DNA from: Corythucha ciliata
Taxonomy: Eukaryota; Arthropoda; Insecta; Hemiptera; Tingidae
Direction: 5' to 3'
Length of the DNA: 64,000 bases
Assembly (NCBI GenBank): GCA_038030265.1
Contig: CM075938.1
Location: 4,999,009-5,063,008 of the forward strand
The notes below the pieces were generated by a model. The model was not told where the DNA came from. It ran no database searches and saw only the letters and a program-made list of their open reading frames with translations. The position numbers were made by a program, and so were the translations under genes. Positions 1-13,500 of this stretch are shown here, one piece after another. Position 1 is the first letter of the stretch; each line of letters opens with the position of its first letter.

Positions 1-250
1 ATACTCTAATTCGCGGCTATAATTTAGAAACCTCGCTTATTCCGGCAAAAATTGAGATAAATCGTTCATGCGCAGCTAAAATTGAGAGAACGCCAATCCA
101 CAAAAATTTAGAAAAATCGCTAATGCATTGCTAGATGAGTGAAAAAACGTGCTAATTCGCGTCTGAAATATAGAAAACGCCCATTTTGCGGCTTGAGAAG
201 ACGCTGATTCGCGGCTAAATTTGAGAAAATGCGCAAATACGCGGTTAAAA
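1..250 (+). repeat. Family-A satellite, plus orientation
   Basis: Degenerate tandem units of about 28-29 bp around CTAATTCGCGGCTAAAAT followed by GAGAAAA, running from the window edge to about 250. The 250-730 stretch that follows lacks the repeat and holds only the presumed 3' UTR of the TDRD12-like gene next to its stop at 733 and nothing else I can recognise. Confidence 0.8.
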
Positions 251-732
251 ATTATGGACCAAAGGTCAGTCCTTGAGAGCCAAATAGATCTCACCGTAAG
301 ATTCCGTTTCAACGAGCGCTTTGAGTCCCCATTGACAGAGTCAAATTTAACGATTCACTTTTCACAACTCCTCGAGGCATGGCCAGTATATTTTAAGCCA
401 CCCACGTTTTCCAAGGATGCCATTCACCTTGACTCGAGAAGGACGACCAAGCCGTGGGTCTTGAGGGGTCAGCAGGACCTGGGAATAATGGAACACAATG
501 AAAGCCCGCGGAGGGCTCATTAACAGTTTGTTAAAAATAATTTAATAGCCGTAAAAAAGTAAAAATCTAATCCTCGTAAGGCTTAAAAATTTACAAACGA
601 ACTGCTGATAAAAAAATAACATGCGGACGACAAAACGTATTGTGTTTTCCAGAGCCGTCCTCAAGTGATGTCCGAAATGGTTAGCGAGATTATTCGAAAT
701 TGCATCACAATTATCATCACGATTAAAATAAA

Positions 733-1505
733 TTAATATTGTTCAAATTGAGGTAGTTGAGCTTCGATTGATTCATACGTAGACACCGATGCGTTATCAA
801 ACGCGTCGTCGTCGTCATTAACGGTCCCAATGGCTCGGAGATATTTTGTTCGTCCCAGTTCAATTTTTTCTTCAATAAAACCTCGACCGTCATCCGGTTC
901 GTCGGATGAACCGACCAAGATGTCAGGCTTAATGAAATGACTTTTGGTTGGCAAATAAGTCAGTCGGGGCCACGTCTTGCCTGTTTTTAAATAATTCGAC
1001 TGTTTAAAAAGCTCTGGATTTGTGGGATGTGTGAGGGGGTGGTGGGGAGGGGACTGCATACCTTGTACGACTTTCATCACTTTGATTTCCAAATAAAATC
1101 CTGTCTTGTTCGATTTTAAAGTGTCGCCATGCACAGGACCGAACAGGTCCATGTTCATAAAGTAATCCTGTCCCTTATGATTCGTCCTTTAAAAATAAAA
1201 TATGAAATCATTCCATTACCTTTTTTTCTTTTTTTACAAAAATGGCTGAGTAATTACCAAAAACGAATGTAATCATTGGACCACTTTAAACCATAGTCCT
1301 CAATGTCCGTTAATATGAATTTAATCCAGATGTACTCAGCTGATTGCCTCCAAAGAACATTTGGCATGTAAAGACCCAAATTGATTAGCTTACGGACGTT
1401 CGAAACGTCTTCATTTTTGTTTTCTTCGTCAATTTGAGAAACGGGAAGCTTCGCTTCAATTGGTTTCATAGTGGGGGACGGATTCGTCTTTTGTTTCTGC
1501 GGCTC
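733..1505 (-). other. TDRD12-like exons 23-25: C-terminal CS (p23-like) domain
   Basis: After a 6.66-kb intron, exon 23 (1258-1505) brings PNVLWRQSAEYIWIKFILTD, the first strands of a CS domain; exon 24 (1062-1186) completes it (MDLFGPV, then GFYLEIKVMK). Exon 25 (733-1013) is a tail with TGKTWPRL, the Trp/Pro feature common at CS ends, then an acidic stretch with DDDDAFDN and stop TAA at 733-735. CS domains bind Hsp90-type chaperones, and a C-terminal CS domain is a feature of TDRD12 and SoYb, which supports the gene assignment independently. Confidence 0.82.
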
Positions 1506-4500
1506 CTGAGGGGGGGAAAAAAATAGTAATGAAACACAAGTAGAGGGGCATAACGACGGCAAGTCGTTCCATTTTCGCGGGTCTGGCTCATTAAAAAAAA
1601 AACAAATTCTCGGATTTTACTCACTAGAAAACCAATTTTGCGGATTGTTGTCGGCTAAAAGCCGCTTTCACGTATCTAGTTCACTAAAAAATCAAGTTCG
1701 AGGGGTATTGCCTCGTTCTAAAAATATTTTTACGTATATTTCACACTAAAAAAAATATTGTCGCGGGACTGGCTCATTAAAAACCCCGTTTTAGCGGGTT
1801 CCACTCGCCAAAAAAAAAATTTTCGTGGGTCTGCATCACACAAATGAAAAAAAAATACGCGACTTTTTGTTGCCGAAAACCCCAGTTCCGCGGTTTTGGC
1901 ACATTCAAAACCATTTCGCACTCTGCCAACCATTTTCGAAGGTCCGCCTCAGTAAAACCGGATTTCGAGAGTCACCTGATGCCAAATTGTGTGGGTTTTG
2001 GTCCCCGGCCGAATCTTTCACGAGCCCCCCCCCCCCCCTGATGTCACCGATCAGAATAAGCCGTAAGATTTAGAGAGTTTTCTCCATATTAACCTGAATT
2101 AGTTTTTTTTAGCGGTTCAATTCAATTATTATCGGTGAATTAGCTATTTGTCCACATTTTGGCCGTGAATAAGCGATTTGTCTCCATTTTAGCCGCGAAT
2201 TAGCGATTATTCTCAATTTGTGGATTATGTTAGCACTTTTTCCCAATTGGCAATTGGGCACAAAGTTGACTCCAGGAACCGCGGCTAGCCATTCTAACTC
2301 GAAATTTTCTGTGAATTATCAAGCTTTCTCAAATTAACCCCCCCCCCCCGATCAGCCATTTATTTATCTTTATTTTAGCCGTAAATTAGCGTTTTTATTC
2401 ATTTTAGCCTCGATTTACCTAACGCTTTTTCTGAATTTGGCCGTGGATTAGCGACTTTTTTTCACTCCCTGGCACGAAGTTACCTCCAGAAGCAGCGAAT
2501 TGACGTTTTCTCAATTTAAACTGGGAATGAGCTTTTTTTTTCCTCATTTCAGCGCTTTATCTCAATTTTATCGGTGTATTAGCCACGAATCAGCGATTTT
2601 TTTTTTCTCACTTTAGCCGAAGAATTTGCGATTTTTCACTATTTTAGCGAACGTTTATAGTGAATTTATTAGTTTTTCTTATTTTAGCCAATACTGAGCG
2701 ATTTTCCTCAACTTCATCCATGAATTAGCTGTTTTTCAACTTCTCTTTTTCGCTTATTGTCGTTTCCATACTTCTAGCCTCAAATTAGCGCTTTTCCTAC
2801 ATTTAATCCGCGGAAGCTTTAAGGAAACTTTAGCCGCGAAGTAGCTTGTTAGTATTTTTCTTGATTTTTAGCTGTCATTTAACGTATGTTCTCATTTCTT
2901 CCGTAACGAGGCAGTGTCGATGGGGGGGGGGGACCCCGAAAAGCTTAAAAAGCGTAAAATTAGGACTTTTAGGTTCTATAATGTTCATGGATGTAGCTAC
3001 TTGAAAACGAGTATTCGTCGTCACGACGCGTCGACAGCGATATTGGCTCTTTACGACGATTCTCAGTCCATTCCGGCTCCAGTTACAGGTGATGAACAAA
3101 GAGTGTAGCTGAATATTTGATTCAGTCCGCAAAAGCGCTATCCGAAGGCTCAAATTGAGAGGCTAAAATGGAGCAAATACGCTGATCCCCAGTATTTTTA
3201 GGCCTTTATAAGAGGAATAAAGATGAGAAGGCGGACTAATTGATGTTCTTAGGGCGAGTATGCAGCCCAAAAAAGCAAAAAGCTCTAATTTTTGTGGCTA
3301 AAACCGTGAAAAAGAGTTCATTTGCGGTATCTCGATGACACTTTCAGGCCAAAATTGAGAAAGAATCGCTCGCGATGTATAGATATGTCACTGTACGGCT
3401 AAAATGAAGAAAAAGCGCTAATTTGCTGTTCTTTGGTGAATTGAAACGTGATGCCCCGGTTTTGGCTTATTTCCAAGCGCAAAAAGGCAAAAAAAGTTCA
3501 GAATAGGCAAGAAAAAACGCTAATTCAAGGCTATAAGTGAGAAAAAAAGTCGCGGCTAAAATAGGTAAAAAAACAAACAAAACAACAACAAAAAACGCTA
3601 ATTCGCGGCTAAAATACAGATAATGCACTAATTCACGGTTAAAAATGGGGAAATGCGCTAATACGCAAAAAGAATTACGAAATTTGCGCTGTTAAAACTG
3701 TGAAATGGGGGGGGGGGGACTGTGGTTTCTTTAAGGGTCTGTGTGCGCTGTTCCTCTAGAAATGCTCGCACAGGCAAGTCCACCTATGAATTTGCGCAAA
3801 AGCACTAATAATGCCACGTTTCTGTAAGGCTTTACGTGGCTAAATTCAATAAAAATCGCTAATTCGTGGCTAAAAACAAGGGGAAATGGTCAGCCCGCGG
3901 CTGAAATTTTTCCAAGAAAGGTAAATCGTGGCAAACATTGAGAAGAAGCCAATTCGCGGCCTCAAATAAGGGGAAAATATATTTTCCACACTTTTCTTCT
4001 GGTCCTTACGCGGCTAAAATTGGGGAAAAGCGCTAATTCGCGGCTAAAATAGATTAACTGCGCTAATTCACGGGTAAAAATCCACCATAAAATGGGGAGA
4101 GCGCCAATTCGTAGAAAGAATTAAGAAATTTGCGCTGCTAAAGCTGCGAAATCGCCCAATTGGCGGTTTCTATAAAGGGCCACTTCGTGGCCAACATTGA
4201 GAATAATAGCTAAATCGTTGCTAAAATAGTGCTAATTCGCGGCTAAAAATGGGCGAAAAGGTCAATCCGCGGCTGAAATCAAGAAGGAAGATAAATCATA
4301 AGCTGAAAATTGAGAAAAAGCCAATTCGCGCGGCTTCTGAGGGCAACTTTGCGACCTAAAATAAGGGGAAAATATATTTCCCACGCTCATCTTCTGTTTC
4401 TTCTGGTCCTTACGCGGCTAAAATTGATAAGGCCTGGTAACGTGCTGTTCCAGTTTATTGGTGCAGGTATGCGGATATAATTTGGAAAAAAGCGCTAATT

Positions 4501-7500
4501 CGCGGATAAACTTTGAGGAAAAGTGCTAATTCGAGGCTAAAATGGAAAAAGTTCCCATTCTGCGGCATCTAGAGACCACCTTTTCGTCTAAAATTGAGCA
4601 AAAAGCGCTGTTTGGTGGTTTATAATGGAGAAAAAACGCTAATTCGCAAGAAAGATTAAGAAAAAGAGCTGACACGCACCTTAAATTGTGACAGCGCTTG
4701 TCTATAGTTTCTGGTAGCAAATTTTGAAAAAATTGCTAATTCATAGCTGGAAGTAAAAACATTGCTAATTTGCAACTATAGTATGGAAAAAAATGCCAAT
4801 TCACGGCTAAAAATTGGAAAAATGAACTGCTTTTATTTGCAGTAAAAACTGAAAAAACGCCAATCTGCAGTTTTCGGAGGCAATTTCGTGGCTAAAATGT
4901 GGAAAAGCGCTAATTCGCGGCTAAAATAGAGCGGATGCGATAATTCCTGGTTAAAAATGGGGGAGAAGCGCAAATTAACAGAAATAATTAAGAAATGCGC
5001 GCTGCTAAAACTCTGAAATCGCTTAATTGGCGGTTTCTATAAGGAGCCACTTTGAGGCCAAATATGAGACAAATCGCTAAATCATTGCTAAAATAGCGCT
5101 AACTCGTAGCAAAATTGAAAAAAAAAGCTCGTGGCTAAAAGTGGGCAAAAAAGTCAATCCGCGGCTAAAATCAACAAGGAAGACAAATTGTGGCTGAAAA
5201 TTGAGAAAAAGCCAATTCGCGCTTCCGAAGGCAATTTTGCGATCTAAATTAAGGGAAAATATATTTCCCACGCCCATCTTCTGTTTCTTCTGGTCCTTTC
5301 GCAGCTAAAATTGAGAAGGCCTGGTAACGTGCTGTTCTGGTTTGGTGCAGGTATGCGGATAAAATTTAGAGAAAAAAAGCTAATTCGCGGATAAACTTGA
5401 GAAAAGTGCTAATTCGAGGCTAAAATGGAACAAAATTCCCATTTTACGGCATCTAGAGACCACTTTTTTGTCTAAAATTGAGGAAATGCGCTATTTGGTG
5501 GATTAAAATGGAGAAAAAACGATAATTCGCAACAAAGATTAAGAAAAAGCACTGACACGCAGCTAAAATTGTGACAGCGCCTGTCCACGGTTTCCGGCAG
5601 CAACTTCGGTGACTACATTTTGAAAAAATTGCTAATTCATAGCTGAAAGTAAAAACATTGCTAATTTGCAGCTAAAGTTGAGGAAAAAATGCCATTCGCG
5701 GCTAAAAATTGGAAAATTGAACCGCTAATTTGGGGCAAAAACTGAGAAAACGCCAATCCGCAGTTTTCGGCGGCAATTTCGTGGCTAAAATGTGAAAAAT
5801 CGCTAATTCGCGGCTAAAATAGAGAGAATTCGATAATTCACGGATAAAAATAGGGGAAAAGCGCGAATTCGCAGCAAGAATTAAGAAATTTGCGCTGCTA
5901 AAACCGTGAAATCGTCAATTGGCGGTTCCCAATGGGTCACCTTGTGACAAAAATGGAGACAAATCGCTAAATTATTGCTAAAATGGAGCTAACACGCAGT
6001 TAAAATTGAGAAAAAGCGCTAATTCATGGCCCGGTGTTATAACATCGCTAATTTACTGCTAAAAGTGAGAGAAAACGCTAATTCGTGACGGAACGTGAAA
6101 TCACTGCTCAAATTGAGAAACTGCGTTAACTCGCTGCTCAATGGAGAAAACCGCTAATTTGTTGTCAAAATCATGACTAAACTAAGAACAATAAACGCTA
6201 ATTAGTAGCTATAAATGGGTAGACGTCGCTTATTTGTTGCTAAAATATAAAAAAGCGCTAATTCGCTGCAAAAATTGAGGAAGATCGTTCATGCGCAGCC
6301 GACATACATTTAAGGAACGTGGGGCCGCGGTTTCTCCGATAGTCACTTCAGTGGCTAAAATTTGGAAAAATCGCTAATTCCTCGCTGAAAGTGAAAAATT
6401 GCTAATTTACTGCTAAAATTAGGGGAAAACTAATTCGCGGCTACAATAGGGATAATGCGCGGTTAAAAATGAGGAAAAAGCGCTCATTCGCAGACAAGAA
6501 TTGTGAAAAAGCGCGGATGCGCAGCTAAAACTGTGAAAACGCCAATTGGCGGTTTCTTTGAGGTCGCCTCGTGGGTAAAACTGAGAAAAATCGATAAATC
6601 GTCGCTACGTATCATGTGAATACGTCATCAATTTGCTGCTAAAATGGCGCTAATCTGCAGAAAAAACGCTTATTCGTGGCTCAATGTGATAACGTCGATA
6701 AATCGCTGCTAAAATTAAAAACCTTTGCGTAGAAAAAGCGCTTAATCATGGCCAAATTCGGGAAAGTCCCAAATGAGAACAATTAGTGCCAATTAATAGC
6801 TATAAATGGGAAGACATCGCTAATTCACTGCAAGAAAAACGCTAATTCAAGGCCATAAAAGTGAGAAAAAAAGTCGCGGCTAAAATTGAAAAAAAAAAAT
6901 ATGTAAACAAATAAACAAACAAAACAACAGCAAAAAACGCTAATTCAGGGCTAAAATTAAGAAAAATGGCAGATTCGCAACTGAAATTGCAAAAAATCGC
7001 TCATTCACGGATACCAAAAGAGAAAACCCGCTATTTCACAGCTAAATTTGCGAAAAACGCTAATCCACAACAAAAATGTAGAAAATCGCTAATTAAATAA
7101 CTGCTAAAAAATTGAGAAAAACCGCTAGTTCCATAATAAAATTGACGAAAAGAGCTAATTAGCGGCTAAAATTGACCACCCTATAGTTCACGGACAAAAT
7201 TAAAAAATAAATTCGCGGCTAAAATTAAGAAAAATCGCTATGAAATTTGAGGGAAACGCTAGTTCCCGGGGACATAGTTTTTCGCGGATAAAAAAAAAAA
7301 AAAAAAATCCGCTAGCTCACGGCTAAAATTTAGTAAAACGCTCATTCGGGTCCACCATGAATGAGCCTACCACCCAGGCCCGCGGAAAAGGTTCTTTGCC
7401 GGATAAAACCCGCGAAATTGCCGTTTTAGCGAGCCAGAATCACGAAAAATAATGTCTAGTGTGTTATAATCCGCGAAAATGAGTTTTGGATGAGGCAACC

Positions 7501-10500
7501 CCGCGAAATTGTTTTTTTTTGGCGAGCAAAATCCGCGAAATCGATTTTTTAGCGAGCAATTTTAGACACACCTACGAAAATGGTATGTTTGTGTCAGAAA
7601 TACGCGAAAGTGGTTCAGGTAATTAAGACAGTCTCGAGAAATGTTTTTTTAGCAACAAAAAATCCGTGAATTTGGTGTTTTAGTGGGCAAAATCTGAGAA
7701 ATTGAGTTTTCAGAAACAACAAAAACTCGCGAAAATTGTTTTCATGTTGAGCGAGGCCCGCGAAAAGGGTTTTTTGGGGACTTATAGATTATAGCCACGA
7801 AACTAGTTTTTTTAGTGAGCGAAATCCGAGAAATTGTTTTATTACTGAACCAGAGCTTCAAAATTTCGTTTTAAATGAGGCAAATCATGTCGAAACTGGA
7901 TGTTGAGCATGAAAATTTCGTGAATTTGATTTTAGAGTCTAGGGGAGGGCCCACTTCTGAACTACTCTGTCCAATTTTTAGGTCTGGGAGAAAATTTGAA
8001 TCTTGCGCGGTGGGGGGAGTAGTGGTGGGAGCAAGACCATCACTTACAACGACGACGTTGAACCATAGTAATTATGTCCTTCAGCGACCCCCCCCCCCCC
8101 AATTAAATTAAATCAACCCTTTTTCAGAATAATTCCCGTGACAAGAAATAAAGTGAACACACCTGTGGTTTTTTCAAGTCAGCCGACGTTTTCGGGTCAA
8201 TGTAGACGTCAAAATCTCCGATCGCGTTTTCAATGATATCTTGACCGGCAGCGTTTTGTTCGTCGTCGGCCGGTTCAACGACTTTGCCGTCTTCACCGTT
8301 ACCGGCGTCCTTTTCTTCGCCGCCTGTCGTTCCCCACTTGTTCAGGTACTCGTTACAATTAGCGTCCAGAGTGCGTGTTGACTGAATACAAGGGCTTCAT
8401 TCAACACTCGACAAGAGTTGGACGGATCAGCTAGCGGGTCTATCAGGACGACTTTATAGTGACGTCCATCGGTGAGTTGCGCATTCAATCGGAGATCGCA
8501 AACCTTGTTTTTTTTAAAAAAAAAAAAAAAGAAACGTAGTTGGTGAGTGCCCGGATATTACCATAATTATTTTCATCTCACCGAAAGGTTTAATGTTTTC
8601 CACTGCGTTAGTTCACCATTTTTCACCATGACCATATCAAAGAAATGGTCAAGACTTTCGTAGCTCCATTTCCTCGTCTTTAGGTCACGTGCTTGAATAC
8701 CCGCTAGTTCACACTCGATAGCCTGCAATAAAAGACCGTGTAAAATTAATATTAATGGGTTGGTGGTGGTGGTGGGGGGGTGAGTCAGTGCAACAAACCT
8801 GAAATGGAAGCCTGTTAATGAATTTTTCTGGTAACACATACGCTTGGTGTTTCTCAATGACCTCTGAGTCACCGTAGTCGGCGTAAAATATTTCTAAACG
8901 ATCACCTAAACAATTAATAATTTTGGCACGGTTCCACCTATTTAAAACAAATAAAATAAAATTAAAAATCCAGGAATAATTTTAAGAAATTTAAATTACT
9001 CAGTTCCGGATGGACTTTGAACGGCGCAAAAGCCTCCCTCGATAGGTTTTTTAAGTGGGTACTTGATCCTATCAAGTTCACTCCCAATGTCTTTCTCAAG
9101 ACTCTTCAACATGTCGTGAAATTTGGCGTTTGTGCAGAAAAATAACGACGGAGACCGAATATTTGTAACGAGGGCTTCAGTCAATAGGTTGGAGTCATTT
9201 GGAAAGTGTGCCCACCGAACGTCACCTTGTAGAATTCTTTTCTTTTCCGGTGTGATTTTCGGTTTAACTGAAATTAACATTACAACACTGAAACAAGCTT
9301 GAACCAACATTTTAAATATGTGACACTAGCAATATTTATGGTCTAATAACTTGGAGGGATCGAGCCAACATTTCGTTTCAGCAACAGTGGATAAACTTAC
9401 TTGCTTCAGGGAACGCTATGCCTGCGTCACTGCACAGCGATTTAATCCTCACAATATGCTCGGGATTCTTCACCGCCATTTTCTCGCTCAACAGAAAAGA
9501 TTTCAGATCAAACATCAACGTTTCGATTTTGCTCTCGGTTGCGAAGACGCCCAAAGATTCCACCATAATTGTTTTTCCAACGGCACATGAAACCTGCGAA
9601 ATACGGAAACGGAAAGATGTTTACGAAACAATCATCTCAATAGCTAGAAAAAAAGCTTACTAACCTTCACTCGTACATACTGCTCGTCATTGTGCATACT
9701 TGATCGAACTCTATCTTTTATTGCTTTCGTCGAAATATAACTCCAGTCGATGTCCATGTCAACGGGCAGAAGATTGGTTTGACAAATATCAACTGCTTCG
9801 CCTGGCAATGAAGCTAGTTCTGGAGGCAGTGCCAACAGTTTATAGTACTGAAATCAGAAAATCAAGTGTTTCACTCAATCAGCACCCACACAACGTACAA
9901 AACGAGACTAACCATGACGTTTTCAACACGCCCATCGTCCAAATAAACAACCCGTAACTCCATCGGATTTAATTTGTCGTCCCTTCTAAGGATATCAATG
10001 ATTTTGGCTCGCATGTACTTTACGTCAAATTCAACTTCCACGCATACAACATCCCCGATTTTCGCTTTCCCGATTCCTGGTCTGAAAACGAAAGGACAGA
10101 GGTTATAACTGCGTTCGAATGATGATGCTCATCAAACTGTACTTGTGGCGATTTCGAACAAAGAGCATTTCCATTTTTGAGGCTATTTCTTTCATATTGC
10201 TCGGCCATGATTTCCAGGGCCCCGAGGATGGTTCGGCACTTTCAGTGTATTCCAAAATCTTTACGGAAAATTTAATCGGATTGTGAACGTAGAGAATCTT
10301 ACATTTGATGTATCCACGTCTAGACAACGAAAAACCCCGGAAATAAAACGAGGAAGAACATAAAGAGAGCAGTTTGTGGGAACTTACGTGGGTAACTTTC
10401 CAGAGCTGTCTTTTCCGGCATCAACGATGTGTCTTTTTCTACATTTAGACTCATTGATGCATTCACCGCGAAGAAGCAAGTAGGGACAAAGAGAATCGTG

Positions 10501-13500
10501 GCAACTTTCCGCTTTTTTCCTTTTCACTTTCTGAAAATAAGGTTGATTTAATGAAAAAAGTTTTAAAACATTATTTTTCTACACTGACCTCAGCGCAATT
10601 TATGATCTCATCGGGCACTTTTAATGGAATTCGGCGCATAAAGTCCACCAAAGCAGGAAATTGTAACCCATCATTAATACTCAAAAGGATTATCACCTGA
10701 CAGTCAGGTCTCGACGCCTGTAAAAAAACCCCCCCAAGTTCGTGTAAAGACCACCGCTGTCAAAGTGAAAGATGAAGAAGAAGAAGAAAAAAAAAACTCA
10801 CGTTCGGATTTTTTATTCTATCAGGCAAACTGTCCTGAATGACGGCAAAACGATCGTTAAAGTTTGATTTACTCAGAGGCAGGGACGTGTGAATCAAAAC
10901 ACGAGCATCTGTGATGGCCAGATCCGACAAAGCGGAATCCGTACAAATTAATAATTTGTCGTCGGACGTTTGTTTTGACCACTCGTTGATCTTGTCTAAA
11001 AAAACAAAACAACAATCAATTCAAATAGACCACAACTCCTAGTTAATTCACATTTTATACCAGTCATTTCCCTTAAAGGCATCTGCTCGTGGACCCTGAT
11101 GATATTGGAGCGAAATCTAATGACGGTCGAAAATATCTCATTGCATTCATCCAAAGTTGAACAAACAATAACAGTTTTGGACTTATCACAATCCTTAACA
11201 ATTTCTGTTTGAAAAAAAAAAAAAAAATTTTACATTACTTTTTGGACAAAGCAAAAAATTAAGGTCACAAAATGTTTCTCACGCATAATGTTCTGCAGTT
11301 TCATTTCAGGCTTTATCAGTCTGACTTTAGGGAGAATTTTGCCATAAATAGCGGCTTCGAGGTGTGAAGCAAATAATACAACCGGATCCTGTAAGTTACT
11401 AAAGACAACATCCTCCAACTGTCGGGTCCATGAGTCGGCAACGACAATGGTTTGTATGTCATAAGTCATATCCGGATGGTTTCGCCTTAGCTCGATCGTG
11501 TTTTTCAATAGAGCGAAAATAATTTTAATCTGTAAAGTGAAATCATATCATTAGAGAGCTGACAAAGAGCAAAATATCCCCCCCTCCTTCTCCTCCGTGT
11601 ATACCTCCGGCAAAAATAATCGAATCATGTCATCTCCACTGTCCAAAACTAAATGACAGAGACGCGACATGTCGGTTAACAAGGCGCTTTGAAGAAGACG
11701 AAGCCAACATTTAGGCGTGGAAATCAGAATGTCGCAGCCGTTTGCCAGTTCACCCTTAAAAAGTGGAAAAAATGTAAAATTTTAAAATGGGAAGGGCTTG
11801 CATGCTAGGATTGGAAATTTTTGCATATTAGTGGTCAGTGCATTTTTGTGGTTGGATCATTTTTGTGGTTAGAGCATTTTTGTTGTCAGAGCATTTTAGT
11901 TGTTGGATCATTTTTGTGGTTGGAGCATTTTTGTGGTTGGAGCATTTATGTGGTTATAGCATTTTTGTGGTTAGATCATTTTTGTGGTTAGAGCAATACT
12001 GTGGTCGGAGTATTTTTGTGGTCGGATGATTTTTGTAATTAGAGCATTTTTGTGGTTAGAGCATTCTTGTGGTTGGAGCATTTTTTGTGATTGGAACATT
12101 TTTCTGGTTGCAGCATTTTTGTGGATGGAGCATATTAGTGGATAGAACATTTTTGTGGTCGGATCATTTTTGTGATTGAAGCATTTTTGTGGTTAGAGCA
12201 TTTTTTCGGTTGGAGCATTCCTGCGGTTGGAACATTTGTGTGGTCGGATCATTTTTGTGATTGAAGCATTTTTGTGATTGAAGCATTTTTGTAGTTAGAG
12301 CATTTTAGTGGTTGGAGCATTTTTGTGGTTGGAGCATTTTTGTGGCTGAAGCTATCCTGTGGTCGATTAGAGCTTTCCCGAAATTATTTCCTACCGTACC
12401 ATGAGTCAGCATTTTTTCTTCATTTTAGCTGTGAATTAGCGATTTTCTCAGTTTTAGCAGCGAATTAGCGCTTGACTAGCGAATTGGCAATGTTGTATCA
12501 CACAGCAACATAGGAATGCATTAGCACATTTCTCATTTTTGGTCCCGAATTAGCGCCTCTTCCCAATTTTAGCAATGAAGCTGTCTCAAAAAATAGCGAA
12601 TTGGCGTTCTCTGAATTTCAGCTTTAAATGAGCCCTTGTTCTCGTTTTTAGCCATCAATTAGCACTTGTTCATAATTTTTCCATGAAAGTGCGATTTTTC
12701 CACATTTAGGCATGTGAGTTAGCTCTTTTTCCCCCATTTCAGCAGCGACTTAACGATTTTTCTCAATTTTAAGGTGACGTGGTGATTATTGTGTGCGTCA
12801 GTGAATTAGGATGCCCCGTGAATTATCGCTTTTTTTCAAATTTAGCGGCGCATTGGATATTATTCGAAATTATTTCACATTTAGCCATGAGTTAGCATTT
12901 TTTTCTCAATTTTAGTCGCGATTCAGCGGTTTTCTCAACTTAAGCAGTGAATTAGTATTTTTTCTCTCCATTACCAGCTACTTGGCGATTTATTCACACA
13001 AGAAGCAAAAAAGGGTGAAAACTGTCCTATAATTGCGCCCCAAAATGGCCAAAACTGACTCAACGCGCCATAATAAAAATGGCTTAACTGACTTTTCATG
13101 CCTCAACAGATCATTCCCGCCCTGAAAACTGCAAGAGGCAATATTCGCGCCCCAAGAATGGCCAAACTGGCTCCATTCGCGCCTTAAACGGAACTAATTG
13201 CGCCCTACAAATAACCAAAACTGACGATTCGCACCCTCAAAACGCCCCGATTCCTGCCCCGAAAATAGCAAAATATACACTCGCGCGCGAAAAATGAGCA
13301 TTCTGGCTTTATGGGTCCAATCCAAGCCATAAAATCGGCATAACTGACTCTATGCGCCATAAAAAAATAAAAAATAAAAATAGCTAAATTGACGATTTAC
13401 GCCATAAAAATACCTAAGCAGACGATTTCTGCCCTGAAAATGTCCAAAATGACAACTCATGTCTTTAGAAAACGGCTGAACTGGCAATTTATCGCTCTAA

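Noticed and set aside
3150..7370. Possible CRISPR-like array of ~29-bp repeats
   Set aside because: Units are tandem with no unique spacers, degenerate, and occur in introns of a eukaryotic gene.
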